64,000 nucleotides of DNA from UBA1206 sp050953105 (lineage in GTDB: Bacteria > Bacillota > Clostridia > Oscillospirales > CAG-382): the NCBI GenBank assembly GCA_050953105.1, contig JBMNMA010000004.1, forward strand, positions 310,001 through 374,000. Reading direction: 5' to 3'. The notes beneath the pieces are model-generated. The model had not been told where the DNA came from. It did not search any database and saw only the letters and a program-made list of their open reading frames with translations. Both the position numbers and the translations under genes were made by a program. Shown in pieces: positions 54,551 through 63,064 of the stretch (position 1 is its first letter; every line of letters begins with the position of its first letter).

Positions 54551-54579
54551 TTGACAACATAGTTTATTAATAGTATAAT
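54551..54579 (+). promoter_or_regulatory. consensus sigma-A promoter of the flippase-psd unit
   Basis: TTGACA (54551-54556), exactly 17 nt, TATAAT (54574-54579): both hexamers are perfect. It is the strongest-looking promoter in the window. Confidence 0.88.
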
Positions 54580-54594
54580 CAAAATGATAACATA

Positions 54595-54614
54595 TGCGGT
54601 GCTTTAACGCCGCA
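54595..54614 (+). promoter_or_regulatory. 5' leader hairpin before the flippase gene
   Basis: TGCGGTG, loop CTTTAA, CGCCGCA: seven pairs with one G:U, ending 5 nt before the GGGGG ribosome site. It may stabilise or restrain translation of a transcript from a very strong promoter. Confidence 0.45.
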
Positions 54615-54628
54615 CCAGCGGGGGATAC

Positions 54629-55678
54629 TTGAAAGAGAAAAGATCGGGTATTAAAAGCATAATAGCAAGCGTCGCTATATTGATAATACTTATCGCCGTA
54701 ACCTACTGGCTGCTGTTTTCTCGGTTTGAAATCGGCGAACTGCTTGAAATCATAAACGACGCTTATCTTCCCTTTATAGCCATCGGCTTTGGGATGATAT
54801 TTATCTATCTCCTTTGCTACTGTTTTTTTACAAAAACGCTGCTTAAATCAAGGGGATATGCCGTAAAAACCCTTTCCGCCTTCAGGTATGCCGCCGCCGA
54901 CTTTTATTATTCGGCAATCACCCCTTCGGCTTCCGGGGGACAGCCCTTTGTGATATATTATATGAACAAAGACGGACTCCCCGTTTCCGAAGGCTTTCTT
55001 TCCACCTCACTCCACACCATCGTTTACAAGGTGGCACTGCTGACCATAAACCTGGCATCGCTTATTATTTACCCCAAGGTGTTTATAAATTCCGGCTGGG
55101 TCTTTATATGCTTTTGGTTTTTAGGCCTTGCCCTGTCGCTAGGTGTAATTTTGCTTACCCTCCTTTCGGTGATAAAGCGGGACGCGGTTGTCAAGTTCGG
55201 CACAGGCGTAATAAGGCTGCTTGGTAAAATTAAAATAATAAAGGATGTCCCCAAAAATACCGAAAAATTCGCATCATCAGTTGACGACTATCAAAATGCG
55301 GTAAAGGAACTGACAGGTAAAAAAAAGCTGCTTGTAAGGCTGTTTGCCATAGTGTCTGTCCAAAGGCTTGCCTACTTTTCGGTTGCTTTTATTGTCTACC
55401 GGTCGCTGGGTAACACGGGGCAGTCCTATTTATTCTTTGTGGCAATACAGGCCTTTATCGCACTGTCGGTGGATTCCCTTCCTTTTCCCGGTGGAATGGG
55501 GGCAAACGAGCTTGCCATGATTTTAATGTATAAGCCCGCCTTCGGCCCGGAAAAGGCCGCCGGCGCAATGCTTATAATAAGGTTTATAACCTACTATTTC
55601 GGACTTATTGTGACATCAGGCACAACAATAATTTATCACATTTATAACTCATTTAAAAGAAAAAAGGTTGTTAAATAA
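54629..55678 (+). CDS. lysylphosphatidylglycerol synthase TM-region / flippase-like membrane protein
   Basis: 349 residues, about eight membrane segments, PF03706-like. SAITPSASGGQPFVIYYM and SLPFPGGMGANELAM are typical of this family, which includes the flippase half of MprF and AglD/YbhN relatives. No lysyl-transferase domain is attached. TTG start at 54629 with GGGGGA before it. It is coupled to psd by TAATG, so lipid translocation tied to phosphatidylethanolamine synthesis is a fair inference. Confidence 0.87.
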   Translation: MKEKRSGIKSIIASVAILIILIAVTYWLLFSRFEIGELLEIINDAYLPFIAIGFGMIFIYLLCYCFFTKTLLKSRGYAVKTLSAFRYAAADFYYSAITPSASGGQPFVIYYMNKDGLPVSEGFLSTSLHTIVYKVALLTINLASLIIYPKVFINSGWVFICFWFLGLALSLGVILLTLLSVIKRDAVVKFGTGVIRLLGKIKIIKDVPKNTEKFASSVDDYQNAVKELTGKKKLLVRLFAIVSVQRLAYFSVAFIVYRSLGNTGQSYLFFVAIQAFIALSVDSLPFPGGMGANELAMILMYKPAFGPEKAAGAMLIIRFITYYFGLIVTSGTTIIYHIYNSFKRKKVVK

Positions 55679-56550
55679 TGGATTCAATTATCAGAAACCG
55701 CGAAGGCGAAGAAATGATATCCACCCGTGAAGAAAGAGCGCTTTCATTTCTGTATGAAAGCGTTGCAGGACGTATTTGCTTAAAAGTGGTCAACCGCCGT
55801 TCCACAGCAAAGCTGGTGGGCAAATATATGAATTCCCGGCTTTCCAAAGGGCTTATTGACAGATTTATTGAAAAAAACAATATAGACATGTCCATTTACG
55901 AGGACAAGGAATATAAAAGCTACAACCAGTTTTTTACCCGCAACTTAAAGCCCGAATGCAAATGCATCTGTATGGAAAAGGATGCTCTTGTTTCCCCCTG
56001 CGACTCAAAACTAAGGGTTTATCCCATCAACGACGACAGCATCTTCTTTATTAAAGACGCTCCCTACAACGTAAAGGAGCTTATAAAAAACGAGGAGCTT
56101 GCCAAGGAGTTTAATGGGGGCCTGTGCCTTATATTCAGGCTGACCGTAGACAACTATCACCGCTACATATACTTTGACGACGGCACCAAGGGCGAAAACA
56201 TATACATCCAGGGCGTGTTACATACCGTAAATCCAATAGCCCTTGACAGATATAACTTCTACAAGCAAAACTGCCGGGAATACACAGTTATGGAAACGGC
56301 CAACTTCGGCAAGGCGGTTCAGGTGGAGGTTGGGGCAATGCTTATCGGACGGATAAAGAACAACCACGGCCCCTGCTCGTTTAAACGGGGGGACGAAAAG
56401 GGAATGTTTGAGTTCGGCGGCTCCACAATTGTGCTGCTTTTAAAGAAAAATGCCGCCGTCATAGACGGGGACATTATGGCCAACTCGGGTGAGGGAATTG
56501 AAACCGTCGTCCGTTTAGGTGAACGCATAGGCTCTGCCAAACAGCCATAA
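55678..56550 (+). CDS. psd: phosphatidylserine decarboxylase
   Basis: Makes phosphatidylethanolamine. 290 residues of the larger class. The autocatalytic cleavage site is FEFGGST, giving a pyruvoyl Ser on the short alpha chain (about the last 45 residues). The His ligands lie in DNYHRYIYF and VLHTVNP. It overlaps the flippase stop by one base and ends at a strong terminator. The matching pssA is not in the window. Confidence 0.95.
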   Translation: MDSIIRNREGEEMISTREERALSFLYESVAGRICLKVVNRRSTAKLVGKYMNSRLSKGLIDRFIEKNNIDMSIYEDKEYKSYNQFFTRNLKPECKCICMEKDALVSPCDSKLRVYPINDDSIFFIKDAPYNVKELIKNEELAKEFNGGLCLIFRLTVDNYHRYIYFDDGTKGENIYIQGVLHTVNPIALDRYNFYKQNCREYTVMETANFGKAVQVEVGAMLIGRIKNNHGPCSFKRGDEKGMFEFGGSTIVLLLKKNAAVIDGDIMANSGEGIETVVRLGERIGSAKQP

Positions 56551-56563
56551 AAGAACATAAGTT

Positions 56564-56590
56564 AAAAGACGGTCAAAGACCGTCTTTTTT
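56564..56590 (+). terminator. terminator of the flippase-psd unit
   Basis: AAAAGACGGTC (56564-56574), loop AAA, GACCGTCTTTT (56578-56588), ending in six T's. Perfect 11-bp stem, 14 nt after the psd stop. The following 200 nt up to the insertion sequence hold no ORF or motif I can name. Confidence 0.93.
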
Positions 56591-56783
56591 ATGCTTTCAT
56601 ACAGATATTAACCATATCTCACCGGCAACACCTATTAATTAACGCAGTTTACTTCTAAATTTATTTTAAAGTTTCTTGCTCACTCTTATTTTCAAGATAG
56701 TCATATCATTGTTATTATTGTAATTTATGTGGACTTTAATGTAAATATCTATGCTATAACCGTATCTGAAAGGCATTCAATAT

Positions 56784-56791
56784 AAAAAATT
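56784..56791. repeat. target-site duplication, left copy
   Basis: AAAAAATT, identical to the copy at 58170-58177 on the other side of the insertion sequence. Confidence 0.9.
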
Positions 56792-56816
56792 GGCTCTTTG
56801 TCAATAGTTGGGGTGA
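56792..56816 (+). repeat. ISL3 left terminal inverted repeat
   Basis: 25 nt starting GGCTCTTTGTCAATAG and ending GTTGGGGTGA. It matches the reverse complement of the right end at about 17 of 25 positions. Confidence 0.85.
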
Positions 56817-56822
56817 ACCCGT

Positions 56823-56864
56823 AAAAAGGAATTCAGGTAACGGCTGTCAGGTCGCTGCCTGAAT
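56823..56864 (-). terminator. possible terminator of the transposase gene
   Basis: ATTCAGG/CCTGAAT arms (56858-56864 and 56830-56836) enclose the last codons of the transposase, with TCCTTTTTA after them on the minus strand. The loop is long, so strength is uncertain. Confidence 0.4.
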
Positions 56865-58043
56865 TTTGTTTTGATTAGAAAACATATGAAGAATGCGGTT
56901 TCGGAATCTATTAAAATTACGATATCCGTAAGCGTTTCTTTTCAGCACTTTGATCTTGTTGTTGCAACCTTCTGTAAAAGCATTCGAATATGAACAGTAG
57001 AAAGAGTTGACAATCCCCTCAAACCAACGGGAAAAGGTTTCGCCACAATCCCTGAACCGTTGTATGTGCGATTCCCGAGCCATTGTAATCCACTCTTTCA
57101 GGGCTTCTTTCTTGATATCCGGATCCCTTAAGCCGCAAAGCTTTAAGAACTGCTCCTTCATATAATGCGCTTCCAGCAGGTCGGAGCCGATGTACAGAAT
57201 TGTGTCAACCCTTATCTTTTCATCAGGTGTCAACTTATCATAACGCTTGTAAAGAATACCCTTTGAGTGCTTGAAAGCAAGACGGGTTTCCTTGATATGT
57301 TTCTTTTGTTCCTCCTTGCGTACAGACTCGAACGCCCAGAACACCTGCCTTGCGTAATGATATTTATCGATAACATAGGTGGCTTTCTTAAAGTATGTAT
57401 TCGAAACGTCCCTGTAGGTTTCCCACATATCGCTTACGAAATATGCCGTTTTCGATCTGTCAAAGTGCTTGAAATAGCTGAATAAATCTTGTTTATACCT
57501 TGTTTCGAGGATATCTATTACCCTGTTATTGTTAAGGTCTGTAATAATACATTGATATTTATCTTTTCCCGTATTCCCCTTGAATTCGTCAATGCCTATT
57601 GCCTGGGGGAGGGTTCCCGAGGGGTAGTTTACAAGGTTAAACACCCGTATTACTGTGGAGACGGAGAGCGCAACCTCTTTGGCTACGCTTGTGAAGGAGG
57701 AGACGCCTGCCAGCTTGTTGATGATGAAAGCGGAAAGGCGGTTGGTCATGCGGAAGTATCTTGGAAGGAAGCTGTTTTCCTCGAAAAAGCGTTTGCCGCA
57801 TTGGCAGCGGTATCTCCGTTTTCTTAATATGAGTTCGACATTCTTACCCAGGATAGGTATATCCTTGATATGCTGGATACGGTAGTCATGCACTGTCCTT
57901 GTTGCGGCGCCGCAACAAGGACAGCGGTGTTCTTTTTGAGTAAGCTCGATGTGAATTTCTGTAATTTGTGCTTTTTGAACTACATTTTTTACAATTACAT
58001 CTTTTAAATCAATAAGTTTTGTGCTATTATCATTGCAGGGCAT
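56847..58043 (-). CDS. ISL3 family transposase
   Basis: 398 residues, intact. The N-terminal zinc-finger region (CPCCG at 41-45 and RYRCQCGKRFF at 78-87) and a helix-turn-helix are followed by the DDE domain. Asp152 in IGIDEFKG, Asp205 in FVSDMW and a late Glu in NAFTEGCNNKIKVLKR are the likely catalytic triad. GGAG precedes ATG 58043. Single-copy within the window. Confidence 0.95.
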   Translation of the reverse strand: MPCNDNSTKLIDLKDVIVKNVVQKAQITEIHIELTQKEHRCPCCGAATRTVHDYRIQHIKDIPILGKNVELILRKRRYRCQCGKRFFEENSFLPRYFRMTNRLSAFIINKLAGVSSFTSVAKEVALSVSTVIRVFNLVNYPSGTLPQAIGIDEFKGNTGKDKYQCIITDLNNNRVIDILETRYKQDLFSYFKHFDRSKTAYFVSDMWETYRDVSNTYFKKATYVIDKYHYARQVFWAFESVRKEEQKKHIKETRLAFKHSKGILYKRYDKLTPDEKIRVDTILYIGSDLLEAHYMKEQFLKLCGLRDPDIKKEALKEWITMARESHIQRFRDCGETFSRWFEGIVNSFYCSYSNAFTEGCNNKIKVLKRNAYGYRNFNRFRNRILHMFSNQNKIQAAT

Positions 58044-58144
58044 ATTTTCGTCTCCGTTTCATGGTGTTGTGCAATTCCCATTTTAACGGATTCGTCAAAA
58101 ATATGCTCTACTTTTTTTGTTTCTGTTTTGTAGATTATTTTCCC

Positions 58145-58169
58145 TTACCCCAACATTTATTATAGAGCC
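58145..58169 (-). repeat. ISL3 right terminal inverted repeat
   Basis: Reverse complement begins GGCTCTATAATAAAT and ends GTTGGGGTAA. Confidence 0.85.
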
Positions 58170-58177
58170 AAAAAATT
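58170..58177. repeat. target-site duplication, right copy
   Basis: AAAAAATT. Read on the minus strand it is AATTTTTT, the T-run of the pfkA terminator. Confidence 0.9.
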
Positions 58178-58206
58178 CAGGCAGGGACTTTATTGTCACT
58201 GCCTGA
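58170..58206 (-). terminator. terminator of pfkA, abutting the insertion sequence
   Basis: Arms 58195-58206 and 58177-58188 form a 12-bp stem with one mismatch; ATTTTTT follows on the minus strand. The hairpin and T-run remain intact after the insertion. Confidence 0.85.
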
Positions 58207-58213
58207 TATGTTT

Positions 58214-59278
58214 TTACAGCACTATGTTTGTTATCATGTAGTTGAGATAGGCTTTATAAGCCATCCTGTCGGCCACCATGCGGCGCATTTCATAAAGCAC
58301 GTTGGGGGGGATATTGTCCATTTCCTTTTGGGTAAGGGTGTTTTTCATCATCTTGTCAAGATACAGCGCATCATGAATTTCCATGGTAACAATGGCGTTG
58401 TCCCTTAGACACACCACCTTTTTCATTTGTCCCCCCACAAGGGATTCAACTGCGGCGCAGCCCATCTGGGTGGCAAGCACTCTGTCCCGCAGGGTGGGGG
58501 CGCCACCGCGCTGGATATGGGCAGGGCGGACAAACCGGCTTTCTATGCCTGTTTTATCAATAATCTCCTGACACAAATGCTCTGAATAGTCGCTGCCTAT
58601 GCCTTCGGCCACGATGATAATGAAATTACGCTTGCCGTTTTTACGGGCCTGAATCATCTTTTCAAACAGTTTATCAAAATTTGTGGGCATTTCTTTTATA
58701 ACGGCGCACACCGCACCCACCGCAATTGCGGTATGGAGGGCGATATCTCCGGCCTCACGGCCCATAACCTCCACCACATTGCACCTTGCATGGCTTTCAC
58801 CGGTGTCCCTCAGCTTGTCCACCAATGACATAACCGTGTTCATGGCGGTATCAAAGCCTATTGTGGCGTCTGTGGAGGCGATGTCATTGTCTATGGTGGC
58901 GGGAATGCCTATGCAGGGAATACCCGCATCGGTAAGGTCCACCGCACCGCGGAAGGTGCCGTCGCCCCCGATGGTTATTATCCCGTCAAGGCCTAATTCC
59001 TTACACACCTTTACCGCCTTCTGAACGCCCTCTTTTGTCTTAAACTCGTTGCTCCGGGCGGTATAAAGCATGGTGCCGCCACGGTCGATGGTGTAGGAAA
59101 CGTCCCGTTCGCCCAGCTTTTTTATTTCGCCATCAATAAGTCCCTGATAGCCGTTGAAAATGCCGTAAACCTCTTTGCCCTTGAGTAAAGCCAGCCGGGT
59201 AACGGCACGGATTGCCGCATTCATGCCCGGGGCGTCCCCGCCGGAGGTTAAAACACCGATTCGCTTGAAAACATTCAT
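58214..59278 (-). CDS. pfkA: 6-phosphofructokinase
   Basis: Phosphorylates fructose-6-phosphate. 354 residues, longer than the usual 320. TSGGDAPGMN, GGDGT at 104-108, PATIDND at 126-132 with the catalytic Asp, MGREAGD and HIQRGG are present. The Gly of GGDG favours ATP as donor. The position that is Gly in classic ATP enzymes (PGTIDND) and Lys in PPi enzymes (PKTIDND) is Ala here. AAGGGAG precedes ATG 59278. It lies 44 nt after the M55 gene. Confidence 0.93.
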   Translation of the reverse strand: MNVFKRIGVLTSGGDAPGMNAAIRAVTRLALLKGKEVYGIFNGYQGLIDGEIKKLGERDVSYTIDRGGTMLYTARSNEFKTKEGVQKAVKVCKELGLDGIITIGGDGTFRGAVDLTDAGIPCIGIPATIDNDIASTDATIGFDTAMNTVMSLVDKLRDTGESHARCNVVEVMGREAGDIALHTAIAVGAVCAVIKEMPTNFDKLFEKMIQARKNGKRNFIIIVAEGIGSDYSEHLCQEIIDKTGIESRFVRPAHIQRGGAPTLRDRVLATQMGCAAVESLVGGQMKKVVCLRDNAIVTMEIHDALYLDKMMKNTLTQKEMDNIPPNVLYEMRRMVADRMAYKAYLNYMITNIVL

Positions 59279-59322
59279 TTATGTAGTTACTCCCTTCGCT
59301 TAGAAGCAATTATTAATTTAAT

Positions 59323-60117
59323 TTAAGCACAAAAATGTAAAAATACTAAAACAGAATAATAGTTATCGGTTTCAAAACCTACCGTATAGGGGTTTATAAG
59401 CCTTGCACCGGGGAAAAACTGATACCCGTTAGCCGATTCCTGCTTTTTATACTGAACTTCCACCTCAAAATGCTTGGGCAATGCTGCAACACAGGATTTA
59501 TAATCACCCGAAAGGGCTCTTGTCATCTGTTCCTTTATATATTCCTGGGCCATTAACGGGTGGGAGGACAGGGAGGCTCCACCTACTCCCTTATTGACCG
59601 GGGCGGCGGTAATGCCGGGTATATATTTTTTTGCCATTTCGCATACATATTCGTCGCCGGATATAAATGCCACCGGCACTCCCTTTAAGGCGCAGGCATA
59701 GGCGTTTATAACAAACTCGCTTACATATTCGCCGTTTAGCTTTATGTACTGAAGGGAAGTGGTCATGGTATGGGCCAGTGGACTGCCCGAAGAAAAGGCG
59801 GGGGCGTGGTATCCCGTAAAGGCGGCGGCATCAAAGGTTTCGTCAATGCCGCTTACCATGCAGAAGGGATCACGAGTCCAGTTGCGTATAATCTTGGCAT
59901 ATTCCGGAAGTTTATCGGGGTATATTGAACGGGCGGTGTCGTGGGCATCTTTAATTAAAACCTCGTCAAACCCGGCGTTCTTTGCCCCCTCGCAGGCGGA
60001 AGTAACCTCCTTTGTCATAATGGTGCGAAAATATGTATCGTTCAGGTTGGTTTCGTCCCAGTGGCATATTCCCGAACTGCCCTCAATATCGGCAGATATA
60101 AACAGTTTTTTGCTCAT
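59323..60117 (-). CDS. M55 family metallopeptidase (DppA-like D-aminopeptidase)
   Basis: 264 residues. SADIEGSSG near the start gives the first metal ligands, with KDAHDTA and GYHAPAF further on. DppA removes N-terminal D-amino acids such as D-Ala; here, next to a peptidoglycan amidase, recycling of wall peptides is likely. Start ATG 60117 overlaps the amidase stop (ATGA); the longer GTG/ATG options upstream lie within the amidase gene. No signal peptide. Confidence 0.9.
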   Translation of the reverse strand: MSKKLFISADIEGSSGICHWDETNLNDTYFRTIMTKEVTSACEGAKNAGFDEVLIKDAHDTARSIYPDKLPEYAKIIRNWTRDPFCMVSGIDETFDAAAFTGYHAPAFSSGSPLAHTMTTSLQYIKLNGEYVSEFVINAYACALKGVPVAFISGDEYVCEMAKKYIPGITAAPVNKGVGGASLSSHPLMAQEYIKEQMTRALSGDYKSCVAALPKHFEVEVQYKKQESANGYQFFPGARLINPYTVGFETDNYYSVLVFLHFCA

Positions 60118-60722
60118 AACAACGTATAACCTTTCGTTTTTTCGATAAACCAATTATAAATTGTTCCGTTATCCCTTGAAAACACACCGTTTTCCTTATC
60201 ATACCTCATTTGCATGGGGCAGTTTTTCCTATCCGGAGCAAAGTCGTAATGCTGCCTTATGCCGTCTAGCCCTATGGAATGTTTTTTCATAAGTGACGCT
60301 GTTAGAATCGCCCCGTTTTGGCAGGCAAGGAGGAATTTTTCCTCCCACCTGTCATATTCCAAGCCGGAATAAACGCCGGGAAAGCCGTTTACACATATTT
60401 CAATGCCAATGCCGTAGTAGTTTCCCTCGCCGTAGGATCCGTCGGAGGCATGCCACGCCGACTCATGGTCGGGTATGTGCTGCCAGATTTCCTTGTCATC
60501 CACAGTAAAGTGCCACGACGCCTCCCGCGGCGTTTGCGAAACCGCCTGGGCGTGGATATATTCGTTATGCCACCTTGCGTCGCAGCACAAATTGTAGTTG
60601 CCGGTGTTGTGGATAACTATGTATTTCTTACATTCGGGAACAAGCCCGGGACGGATTTTGGCATGTTCGGGGATAAAATCAACGAAAAGGGGAACATCTA
60701 AAACCAGCTTAAGCTTTTCCAC
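60114..60722 (-). CDS. N-acetylmuramoyl-L-alanine amidase (Amidase_2)
   Basis: 202 residues of the T7-lysozyme/PGRP fold. Zinc ligands: His38 in VIHNTGN, His158 in RQHYD and Cys168 in KNCP. ASWHFTVDD is typical. No signal peptide or wall-binding repeat, so it would act inside the cell on recycled anhydro-muropeptides or leave by lysis; the phage-endolysin-like catalytic domain is noted. GTG start at 60722 overlaps the previous stop (TAGTG). Confidence 0.9.
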   Translation of the reverse strand: MEKLKLVLDVPLFVDFIPEHAKIRPGLVPECKKYIVIHNTGNYNLCCDARWHNEYIHAQAVSQTPREASWHFTVDDKEIWQHIPDHESAWHASDGSYGEGNYYGIGIEICVNGFPGVYSGLEYDRWEEKFLLACQNGAILTASLMKKHSIGLDGIRQHYDFAPDRKNCPMQMRYDKENGVFSRDNGTIYNWFIEKTKGYTLL

Positions 60723-61015
60723 TATAAATTCACCACCGATACCGCTATGTTTGCGGCAAACAGTATAGCTGTTACGACTATATATTTGGTTTTTTTATCG
60801 GCTAAGAATATTCCGGTGGCTGCCGAAAGGGCAATCAGACCTGCCGACAGTATAAGATAAAGCGTGGTGTTCATGTACTGTACGGCTTTTCCCTCAAAGG
60901 ATATTTTGGTGGCCACACTGTCGGGGAGGAAGAAGAACATAACAATGTTGAAAACCACCGTTACCGCCGCAAGTAGAATCAGAATTATATTTAATGACTT
61001 ATTATTTTTATCCAT
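60722..61015 (-). CDS. small DUF1648-like membrane protein
   Basis: 97 residues, three membrane segments (about 8-29, 50-70 and 76-95). The loop FLPDSVATKISFEGKAVQY resembles the DUF1648 motif (LPxxVxxH...G) found in SdpI-like immunity and membrane proteins, but only this motif is present. Function unknown. It overlaps the dockerin-protein gene by 8 nt and the amidase gene by 1 nt. Confidence 0.75.
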   Translation of the reverse strand: MDKNNKSLNIILILLAAVTVVFNIVMFFFLPDSVATKISFEGKAVQYMNTTLYLILSAGLIALSAATGIFLADKKTKYIVVTAILFAANIAVSVVNL

Positions 61016-62999
61016 TGTCTATTACAAGCTCCCAGGAGCAGGATGTGTCCCAATGGGTGCCGGCAGCAACCTTGGTGGAGGTACTATCCCCTGAAAATTT
61101 AGAAAAATACAGCTTGTTTTGAGATGTATTCATATCCCAGTAGAAGGTTTTATCGGAATTTTTAAAGTTATCCAATGAGTCGTTTTTGGTGTAAACGTTC
61201 ACAAAGAACGAATATTCGGTATTCTGATAACCGTAAATCCTGCAGGATATGGCGTTGTTGCCTTTATACATGGGTCCGGAGTAATCGGATTTGCCCACCT
61301 TTAAGGTTTCCACCGTTCTGACGGTGCCGGTGTCGTTGAGATAGTCTATATACAATCCCACCGTCTTTGCCACCGGGAACATACAGGTGTATGAAAGGGC
61401 ATAATAGCAGTCCTTTGTGAAGTCATAGGAAACTTTAAGAGATATCTTCTGCCCCACAATGGTGTAATGCCTTACCACGTCGCAGTAGGTGGTGGTTTTG
61501 TCACCCCAGTGAAGCTTTGTCTTTTCAACAATTTCAAGCCTTTTAACTGAAAATTCCTTGCCCACCTTGTCAAAGACAAGCTCATTTCCGGTAAGACCGT
61601 CATAAAACTTAAGCTCAACCAGATTTTCGTTGCCGTGGTTGCCGCCGGACCAGACGGTTTCACCGGGTTTGCTGCCTGCCCGGTAGACGTATTCCCAGTC
61701 GGTGCCGCCGCCGGCAAGATATACTCCTCCCACCGTCAGGGTGCCTATGTTCCAGGTTCCCCATTCCTTTTTGTCAAAGGTAAGGGTAAGGGCCTTGCCG
61801 TTTTCGGCGGTGCAGGACATGGTGAACAGGGATGCGGAATTTTGCTTAATTTTCATATCCCAAACTTCGGGTTGATCGTTATATTGGGAATACAGGTCGA
61901 TTTTTCTCGCAGCCTGAAGTTTAATGCCTATATAGTCCACAACGCCAAAGGCTCCGTTGCCGTTTATATCACCGGCTACTTCAAGGCCTTCGGGTTTTTT
62001 GTCGTTTAATATAGCTTTACGGACAACGGCGGCGTCGCTTTCTGTAACGCCCTCTTTGCCGTCAACGTCCCCGGCAACCATAACCGTATAGGTGTTCTTG
62101 GCTTTACCCCCCGAATACTGAATTAACTGGCATCCGGTGTAGAGGTTGCCTTTGGTCAACTCCTTGCCGTCGGGGGCAAGAATCTTGATACCTGCAATAT
62201 ACCGCAGGTTTTCAAGGAGTATGGCCGGGGTGTCGTTTGGCTTAACGCCGTATATGTAGCCGTCTTTTGTGTTAAATCTCGAACCGTCTCTAAAGCTAAC
62301 GGGATAATCGCTTGTATTTAAGTTTTCGGTTTTATCTATAAGTTCAGACACTTCGGAGACCTCCTTTGACGGGTCGTATTCGCTTTCCTCGGTAATTTCG
62401 GAAGCGTCCTTTTGAACCGCTACGGAATTATAAATCTGAAACTCGCTGCAGAATATAAAAACCCCGCTTTTGGGACGTCCCAGCACTGCCTTGACATACC
62501 TTGCCGATACGGGTTCTTTAAGTTTAAGGCGGTGAAAGGCTATCTTATCCCCGCTTTCAGGTTTGCCGTCACCTATTTTTGTCCAGCTGGAGTTGTCGTT
62601 TGATATGTAAAACTCAAGGGAAGAAGGAGCGTCTATTCCGCTGTTGGCGTGATTGATAAACTGCATGCGAAATTCTATAAGTCCTCCGGTAACAGCCCCT
62701 AAATCCACGGTGGCGTAAACGGGCTCCTCAAGACGGTAGTCAAAGCCGTGCCAGCAGGAGGCATACAGGTCGTTGGTGTAAAGCACCCCGTCGGTTAGCT
62801 CCTTGCCGTCAATGTCCTGGTAGCCCAAGGTGGGGGGAGTAGCCGTATAGGCCTTTGATGCGGTGTATGGCTTGTTTAATGCCACGTTGTCCTTCCGCTC
62901 GTAAACCGTTACCAGCTCTGCAGAAACCGAAAAAGCCGCAGAAAGGACGAAAACCGTCACAACTGCGGTCAACAGTGTTAAAACCGTAAGCCTTTTCAT
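61008..62999 (-). CDS. secreted discoidin-dockerin protein with unknown C-terminal domain
   Basis: 663 residues. Signal peptide 1-27; F5/8-type-C domain at about 35-192 (NVALNKPYTASK, ARYVKAVLGRP, EFQIYNS); acidic linker 196-228; a small beta domain 232-305. An internal type-I dockerin at about 305-368 has calcium loops DVDGKEGVTESD and DINGNGAFGVVD. The last 290 residues are beta-rich, with no family I can name. A mid-protein dockerin is unusual, as most are terminal. No PTGD anchor. It may bind glycans or dock to a cohesin elsewhere in the genome. Confidence 0.85.
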   Translation of the reverse strand: MKRLTVLTLLTAVVTVFVLSAAFSVSAELVTVYERKDNVALNKPYTASKAYTATPPTLGYQDIDGKELTDGVLYTNDLYASCWHGFDYRLEEPVYATVDLGAVTGGLIEFRMQFINHANSGIDAPSSLEFYISNDNSSWTKIGDGKPESGDKIAFHRLKLKEPVSARYVKAVLGRPKSGVFIFCSEFQIYNSVAVQKDASEITEESEYDPSKEVSEVSELIDKTENLNTSDYPVSFRDGSRFNTKDGYIYGVKPNDTPAILLENLRYIAGIKILAPDGKELTKGNLYTGCQLIQYSGGKAKNTYTVMVAGDVDGKEGVTESDAAVVRKAILNDKKPEGLEVAGDINGNGAFGVVDYIGIKLQAARKIDLYSQYNDQPEVWDMKIKQNSASLFTMSCTAENGKALTLTFDKKEWGTWNIGTLTVGGVYLAGGGTDWEYVYRAGSKPGETVWSGGNHGNENLVELKFYDGLTGNELVFDKVGKEFSVKRLEIVEKTKLHWGDKTTTYCDVVRHYTIVGQKISLKVSYDFTKDCYYALSYTCMFPVAKTVGLYIDYLNDTGTVRTVETLKVGKSDYSGPMYKGNNAISCRIYGYQNTEYSFFVNVYTKNDSLDNFKNSDKTFYWDMNTSQNKLYFSKFSGDSTSTKVAAGTHWDTSCSWELVIDNG

Positions 63000-63036
63000 T
63001 GTATGTAGCCCTCTTTCCGCTTAAATTTATGTATTT

Positions 63037-63054
63037 TGCAGGCATCAGCCTGCA
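63037..63054. other. hairpin in the lipoprotein-dockerin gene gap
   Basis: TGCAGGC-ATCA-GCCTGCA, a perfect 7-bp stem without a T-run on either strand. It may lower read-through from the lipoprotein gene or act as an mRNA stabiliser. Confidence 0.4.
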
Positions 63055-63064
63055 TATGACCATA

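Larger units (their letters stand above)
56792..58169 (-). mobile_element. complete ISL3-family insertion sequence
   Basis: 1378 bp. Imperfect terminal inverted repeats of 25 nt begin GGCTCT and share GTTGGGGT. They are flanked by an exact 8-bp direct repeat AAAAAATT (56784-56791 and 58170-58177). It holds one intact transposase gene on the minus strand. Size, ends, 8-bp duplication and transposase all fit ISL3. The unmutated duplication and intact ORF suggest recent insertion. Confidence 0.93.
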
